A DNA stretch of 64,000 nucleotides from LD21 sp963715785 (lineage in GTDB: Bacteria; Bacteroidota; Bacteroidia; Bacteroidales; VadinHA17): NCBI GenBank assembly GCA_963715785.1, contig OY970276.1, forward strand, positions 2,170,001-2,234,000. Reading direction: 5' to 3'. Below are positions 60,279 to 64,000 of this stretch, in pieces. How positions within the stretch are numbered: the first letter of the stretch is position 1; the number at the start of each line of letters is the position of its first letter. Below the pieces are notes generated by a model that had not been told where the DNA came from, made no database searches, and saw only the letters and a list, made by a program, of their open reading frames with translations. The translations under genes were made by a program, and so were the position numbers.

Positions 60279-61328
60279 TCATAAGTGTCTATTTGGATTG
60301 TTTGCGTCATGAGTCCATTCTTCCTGGCAGCATTTAGTTGAACACATATCACCTTGTATATTATTATCGCCGGTAGCGCATCCGTCGAATAAATGATAGT
60401 AACCATACCCGGTGAATGTTTTACCGCACCAAGCACAAGTATGAGTGCCTTCTGAAGAAATTGATTCAAAAGAAGAAGATGATGAGGATGAGGATGAACT
60501 TGAAGATGGACTAAATATAGCATTTCCCACAAACAAACAAAAACCTATCACAGCCGCTGCAATAAGTAAATTTTTTATTAATTTTTTCCTTTTAATTGAA
60601 GCTATTTCATTTATAGGCATTTCTTCGGCACCAGCACTTGTTAAAAGTTCAACCATTTCAGTTTTTTTCTTCGATCCGGCAAAATACAGAGGGTTTAATT
60701 TTTTCTTTGTTTTATGATTCATATCTGCACCATAGTCAATTAAAATTTTTGCTGCCGCCTTTGATCCATACTCTATTGCATAAAACAAAGCTGTCATTCC
60801 ATTCTCATCTTCAAGATTGATTTCAGCTCCATAAATAAGTAATAGTTTAACCATTTTTGGAGTGCCCCAACCTGCAGTATTATGTAAGGGGTATATATTC
60901 CTTTTCTGCACAGGATTATACCACGTTTCATCAGGACTAAGTCCGGCTATTAATAATAATTCGACTTTTTTATAATCACCTATTTGTGCATAATAGATAA
61001 GATTTTGTTGGTCAAATCCTACACCGATTTTATCAAGCATTTTCAATGCCTCTTTACTATTAATTTCCAACTTTTCACTTGAATCAACTTTGGAATCATT
61101 TTTGCTATCACGGTTATCTGCTGAATCTTTAGCATCTTTTTCAAACAATTTTACTTTAATAGAATTTTCAATATTCACTTTAGAAGTTGAAAGTGAAGTA
61201 TCTTGAGGTTCTTTTAAATCGGTCTTGTCAGATAAAATTTTCTTTTTTAGTGCGTTAAACTCATCCGTTGTAAGCGCACCTTGATCCAGGAGGGATTTAA
61301 GTTTTTTGATTTCTTCTATTATGTCCAT
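60279..61328 (-). CDS. SHOCT-like, ankyrin-repeat membrane protein with Cys-rich tail
   Basis: 349 residues. Residues 4-33 (EEIKKLKSLLDQGALTTDEF) form a SHOCT-like helical hairpin, followed by a polar linker; about four ankyrin repeats (106-236, YPLHNTAGWGTPKMVKLLLIYGAEIN, NGMTALFYAIEYG); a membrane segment (about 251-270); a run of serines (275-286); and a tail with Cys298, Cys301, His312, Cys317, Cys329, Cys333 and Cys334 that could bind metal. With one segment, the ankyrins and the tail should lie on opposite sides of the membrane. The first gene of this group shares its SHOCT segment closely. Confidence 0.75.
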   Translation of the reverse strand: MDIIEEIKKLKSLLDQGALTTDEFNALKKKILSDKTDLKEPQDTSLSTSKVNIENSIKVKLFEKDAKDSADNRDSKNDSKVDSSEKLEINSKEALKMLDKIGVGFDQQNLIYYAQIGDYKKVELLLIAGLSPDETWYNPVQKRNIYPLHNTAGWGTPKMVKLLLIYGAEINLEDENGMTALFYAIEYGSKAAAKILIDYGADMNHKTKKKLNPLYFAGSKKKTEMVELLTSAGAEEMPINEIASIKRKKLIKNLLIAAAVIGFCLFVGNAIFSPSSSSSSSSSSSSFESISSEGTHTCAWCGKTFTGYGYYHLFDGCATGDNNIQGDMCSTKCCQEEWTHDANNPNRHL

Positions 61329-61334
61329 AATTTG

Positions 61335-62552
61335 TCATTTAGATTTTTCATTAAAAAGATTTGAAATTTCCATTTCAGTTAATTTTCTATCGTAAATACG
61401 GATATCATCAATAGAACCATTAAAATGTGTTTCATGCATGACTGAACCTGCATTGTCATTTATTTGCCTGCCTATATAAAGCAAGTCATCAGTAGGATTA
61501 TTCTGATTATATGAGGCTTTATCAACGAAAATATTATCGATATAAAGATAAATATTATCGTTTGGCACATAGCATATGACTGCATGATGCCATTGGTTAT
61601 CTGACACATAGACATTGGAATTTATTAAAGGTGCCCAAGTCCCTCCAATGACAGCACCTGCAGCAATCTTCCCGATTGAACCATTTGCAGTATAAGCAAA
61701 ATGATTCCCATTAATTGAAGCCTCTAGTCTATTATTTGAGCCGTAATTTAGGATGTCTGGATACATTGTTGTTGGAGTAGCAGTTTTAAACCAAACAGAA
61801 AATGAAAGTGCATTGTGAGTCCCGATATTTGAAAATATATATCTTTCTGTACCAGAATTCCCATCAAAACTGTATGCACTATTATTATTTCCAAATCGGT
61901 CATTTGTTAATATTGCATTTACTACAGTTGCATTATGACCATTTCCGCTTTCATCATTAGCGTTTGCATTAAATGGAAAGTAAGCAATTAAACCTTCCAG
62001 CGGTATTTGATTATTATTGGTTACGACAGAACCATAATTACTATAATTCTGAATGAGTCTCCCGTATAATGCTGAAATTGAATCTGATTTTACTAATGAA
62101 TCTGCTGATAATCTCTCAATTCTGGATCTTGCTTGTGAATTGAGAATAATTAATTTGTTATAATCATTGTGGTATTTGTATAATAATATTGCAGCTGCCA
62201 CTAAACCTGTTAGTAGAAAAAATATAACTATTAAGCTCCCAAGTTTCCTTTTGGGTTTAGTAATAGGAATAACAGGTATTTTGTTCTCTGTCGTTTCAAT
62301 GTTTAATTCATCTTGTCGTTGCGTGCCAATATCTTCTTTTATCTTTTCTTTAGATCCTTCAGCCGAAAGTTCTATTTGATTTTCGGACTGTGTGATTATT
62401 ATTTCATTGGTTTTGGGATTTGACATAGATTGGGCTTCATCCTGATTAATGATATCAGATTTTAATGACTCGTATTCTTCTTTAGTGATTGCACCGGTTT
62501 TATGCAATTCGAATAGTTCCTGAAGTTTGGATATATTAGAAGTGTGGTTCAT
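61335..62552 (-). CDS. SHOCT-like, single-pass membrane protein with LamG domain
   Basis: 405 residues. A SHOCT-like hairpin (8-37, KLQELFELHKTGAITKEEY), an acidic linker, one membrane segment (about 104-125), a short helical stalk (130-172) and a LamG/concanavalin-like lectin domain (about 185-400) with GLIAYFPFNANANDESGNGH, YSFDGN, LSFSVWFKT, WHHAVICYV and FNGSIDDIRIYDRKL. The LamG part should be outside the inner membrane and may bind sugar or protein. The next gene starts six bases after the stop, so they are co-translated or nearly so. Confidence 0.78.
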   Translation of the reverse strand: MNHTSNISKLQELFELHKTGAITKEEYESLKSDIINQDEAQSMSNPKTNEIIITQSENQIELSAEGSKEKIKEDIGTQRQDELNIETTENKIPVIPITKPKRKLGSLIVIFFLLTGLVAAAILLYKYHNDYNKLIILNSQARSRIERLSADSLVKSDSISALYGRLIQNYSNYGSVVTNNNQIPLEGLIAYFPFNANANDESGNGHNATVVNAILTNDRFGNNNSAYSFDGNSGTERYIFSNIGTHNALSFSVWFKTATPTTMYPDILNYGSNNRLEASINGNHFAYTANGSIGKIAAGAVIGGTWAPLINSNVYVSDNQWHHAVICYVPNDNIYLYIDNIFVDKASYNQNNPTDDLLYIGRQINDNAGSVMHETHFNGSIDDIRIYDRKLTEMEISNLFNEKSK

Positions 62553-62611
62553 AAATTTTAATTTTAATAAAAAAGAGGCTATCCAGAATAATTTGGTTTT
62601 TAAATATTGAG

Positions 62612-63508
62612 TTAAAGTAACTTGACCAGCCTCATTGGACGTACAAGATTGAACTCTGGTTTCTGTCGAAAATAATCTTGTTTGCTTGAAAAATCGTACA
62701 AGTTTGAATAATCAACACCATGACGATTTACCCAATAAGTTTCTTTCTTAAAACTATCTGTTTGTTTATTATGCAAATTGTTATATGCTCTCACTAATTC
62801 ATCTCCATCTGGCAAGAACCAGTCTGAATACCCATCAGAATTAAACTTTTTACATGCTAGTCTTGCTTGTTTCAGATTCATTTTCTCAGTCAGATCCGCT
62901 TTTGAAACAATTGCCACATAATTGCCTGTTTCGTCAAAATATGCTATTATGCCACCTGCAAATGCCTGACCTACTTTTAGTCCATGGGATTCAACTTTTT
63001 GCCTACTTGGTTCAACTTTAATAATATTTCTACCGTAGTAGACTGCTTCTGATTTCTTAAGAAATTCGCCTGCTTTATTAAATTTAGTAAGTGATACTAT
63101 CCAAAATACAAATCCAATAGATATAAATATTAGTGCGAATATAAATGCTGGATTATCACCTAAGAGGTCACCAAAACCTCTTCCGCTTAATAGAGAAGAT
63201 AGACTTAGAATAAAAATAACTATGCCAATAACATTGCATATGTAGCTTGCTACCTGAAACCCGATTGCACTCTGAATGGATTTACCAGCAGTAACTACAT
63301 TTTCGGGCAAGCGATTTAAATTACTAATTATTATTAACTCTGGATCAGATTCAATAGGAGGATTCGTAATAATCTCATTTTTGTCATTTTCTTCTTTCTC
63401 GTTCTTCTCTGGATCTAATTTTTGAATGAGGGTAGTATACTCATTTTCTGTAATCGCACCTTGAATTAAAAGTGCCTTAAGTTTCTTTATTTCTTCAGTT
63501 GAGTTCAT
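62612..63508 (-). CDS. SHOCT-like, two-pass membrane protein with DUF1566-like domain
   Basis: 298 residues. A SHOCT-like hairpin (5-33, EEIKKLKALLIQGAITENEY), polar linker, two membrane segments (about 87-108 and 119-141), and a C-terminal DUF1566-like domain (about 178-296): GQAFAGGIIAYFDETGNYVAIVS, GYSDWFLPDGDEL, YWVNRHG and VRPMRLV. DUF1566 belongs with C-type-lectin/formylglycine-enzyme-like folds and is usually extracellular; here an even number of segments would put it in the cytosol, which is unusual. First gene of the group. Confidence 0.75.
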   Translation of the reverse strand: MNSTEEIKKLKALLIQGAITENEYTTLIQKLDPEKNEKEENDKNEIITNPPIESDPELIIISNLNRLPENVVTAGKSIQSAIGFQVASYICNVIGIVIFILSLSSLLSGRGFGDLLGDNPAFIFALIFISIGFVFWIVSLTKFNKAGEFLKKSEAVYYGRNIIKVEPSRQKVESHGLKVGQAFAGGIIAYFDETGNYVAIVSKADLTEKMNLKQARLACKKFNSDGYSDWFLPDGDELVRAYNNLHNKQTDSFKKETYWVNRHGVDYSNLYDFSSKQDYFRQKPEFNLVRPMRLVKLL

Positions 63509-63549
63509 TACTTGGTTTTTAAATTTAGTATAATTCAGTTTCAGGTCTT

Positions 63550-63681
63550 TTAAACTACAGTATTGTTTACAAGTTCTGTGTAATTGTCATGGAAATTTGA
63601 AACGCCTAATTCTTCTGCTTGCTGAAGAATATCCAAAACAAATATTTCCGATAATTTATTTGAAATTGATTCTTGAGTCAT
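63550..63681 (-). CDS. Possible small protein (43 residues)
   Basis: An open frame starting MTQESISNKLSEIFVLDILQ, rich in acidic and polar residues, as real short proteins are. A TAACTTTG element lies about 47 bases upstream on the same strand. It precedes the SHOCT-linked genes by 41 bases. No family known; it may be chance. Confidence 0.35.
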   Translation of the reverse strand: MTQESISNKLSEIFVLDILQQAEELGVSNFHDNYTELVNNTVV

Positions 63682-63727
63682 GAGAGAATTTTAATATAAC
63701 ATTTCCTTTTGTACGACAGTATTGATT

Positions 63728-63735
63728 CAAAGTTA
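63728..63735 (-). promoter_or_regulatory. Candidate promoter (-7 element) of the SHOCT-linked group
   Basis: On the minus strand it reads TAACTTTG (TAnnTTTG). No clear -33 partner is at 19-21 bases. Transcription would begin near 63720, in front of the 43-residue frame and the three SHOCT-like genes. Confidence 0.35.
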
Positions 63736-63888
63736 CGTTTTACATTTAGATTGTTTTGACTTATTCAAAGTTGGTATTCCACATAATGTCTATATTATGA
63801 TGCATTTCAAATTTAAACTTGGTATAGATTATTATTGAAATAATTTTGGATTGAGAATAAGTATGCCTGATTGCAAGCGGATATATTA

Positions 63889-64000
63889 TTATTTAATGAC
63901 ATGTCCAAATAATGCTTTCTGCTTTTCAACATCGCCCCCTCCAAAATAACCGTAAACGTTAGGGTCTAGCCTATTGGGCTGTAATAAATGTGAAATTATT
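63889..64000 (-). CDS. C-terminal 36 codons of an unrecognised gene (cut by window edge)
   Basis: The frame enters from the right edge and ends at the TAA at 63891-63889. The residues (LLQPNRLDPNVYGYFGGGDVEK) look like real protein, with a glycine-rich turn and a charged tail. I do not recognise the family. Confidence 0.55.
   Translation of the reverse strand, partial: IISHLLQPNRLDPNVYGYFGGGDVEKQKALFGHVIK

Noticed and set aside
60182..60532. 116-codon minus-strand open frame
   Set aside because: It overlaps the end of the ankyrin gene in another frame and has a His/Leu-rich composition from the serine-coding run.

Overview
The window is a stretch of a Bacteroidota chromosome. The evidence is a type III glutamine synthetase end, a PorE-like TPR/propeller/OmpA protein, SusC/SusD, DUF2851 and DUF6165 proteins, and several promoters with the Bacteroidota -7 element TAnnTTTG preceded by a TTG/TTTG -33 element. 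It looks like an environmental, polysaccharide-degrading member of the Bacteroidales/Marinilabiliales side of the phylum, but the genus cannot be read from the sequence. No rRNA, tRNA, CRISPR array or transposase was seen.

Layout. 1-16.3 kb is mostly core: glnN end, PorE-like protein, purM-prfA-pyrF, DUF2851, rpsO-pnp, a deoxynucleoside kinase, a TPR lipoprotein, a TrmH-type methyltransferase, sucC and an M15-like peptidase. Between 8.3 and 13.2 kb three real genes (rpsO, pnp, TPR lipoprotein) carry eight single-base insertions in total. Removing one base at each site restores full-length proteins of the expected size, which points to sequence error rather than biology. 16.2-22.9 kb holds two iron-sulfur (CDGSH-type) genes, a hybrid sensor kinase, priA, and a DUF6165/glycosyltransferase 9 pair. 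22.9-28.3 kb is a small carbohydrate cluster: GH92, GH32 and a membrane acetyltransferase-like protein. 30.9-39.3 kb is an NtrY/NtrC-type two-component pair divergent from one truncated and two complete FtsX-like permease genes, with heptamer repeats running up to the permease start codons.

39.3-54.9 kb is a glucuronoxylan-type utilisation locus: a URO-D family protein, a LacI regulator, a GH115 alpha-glucuronidase, SusC/SusD, a DUF2264 protein and a sialate-O-acetylesterase-type carbohydrate esterase. Two near-identical LacI-type operators (TTGCAATCGnTTGCAA type) lie upstream of lacI and over the susC promoter. Between lacI and GH115 lies a decayed junction: the N-terminus of a GPH-type sugar symporter runs into what looks like the C-terminal tail of a GH10 xylanase, so the ancestral locus was probably larger.

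54.9-64 kb is accessory: a PepSY-like periplasmic protein, a lipoprotein, a PIF1-HRDC-HTH helicase fusion, and a same-strand group of five genes of which three open with a SHOCT-like helical hairpin and then carry unrelated output domains (DUF1566-like, LamG, ankyrin plus Cys-rich tail). This last group is the best candidate here for an undescribed system. Dispersed imperfect palindromes recur between genes; two of them contain an 18-19 bp palindrome immediately flanked by short direct repeats.
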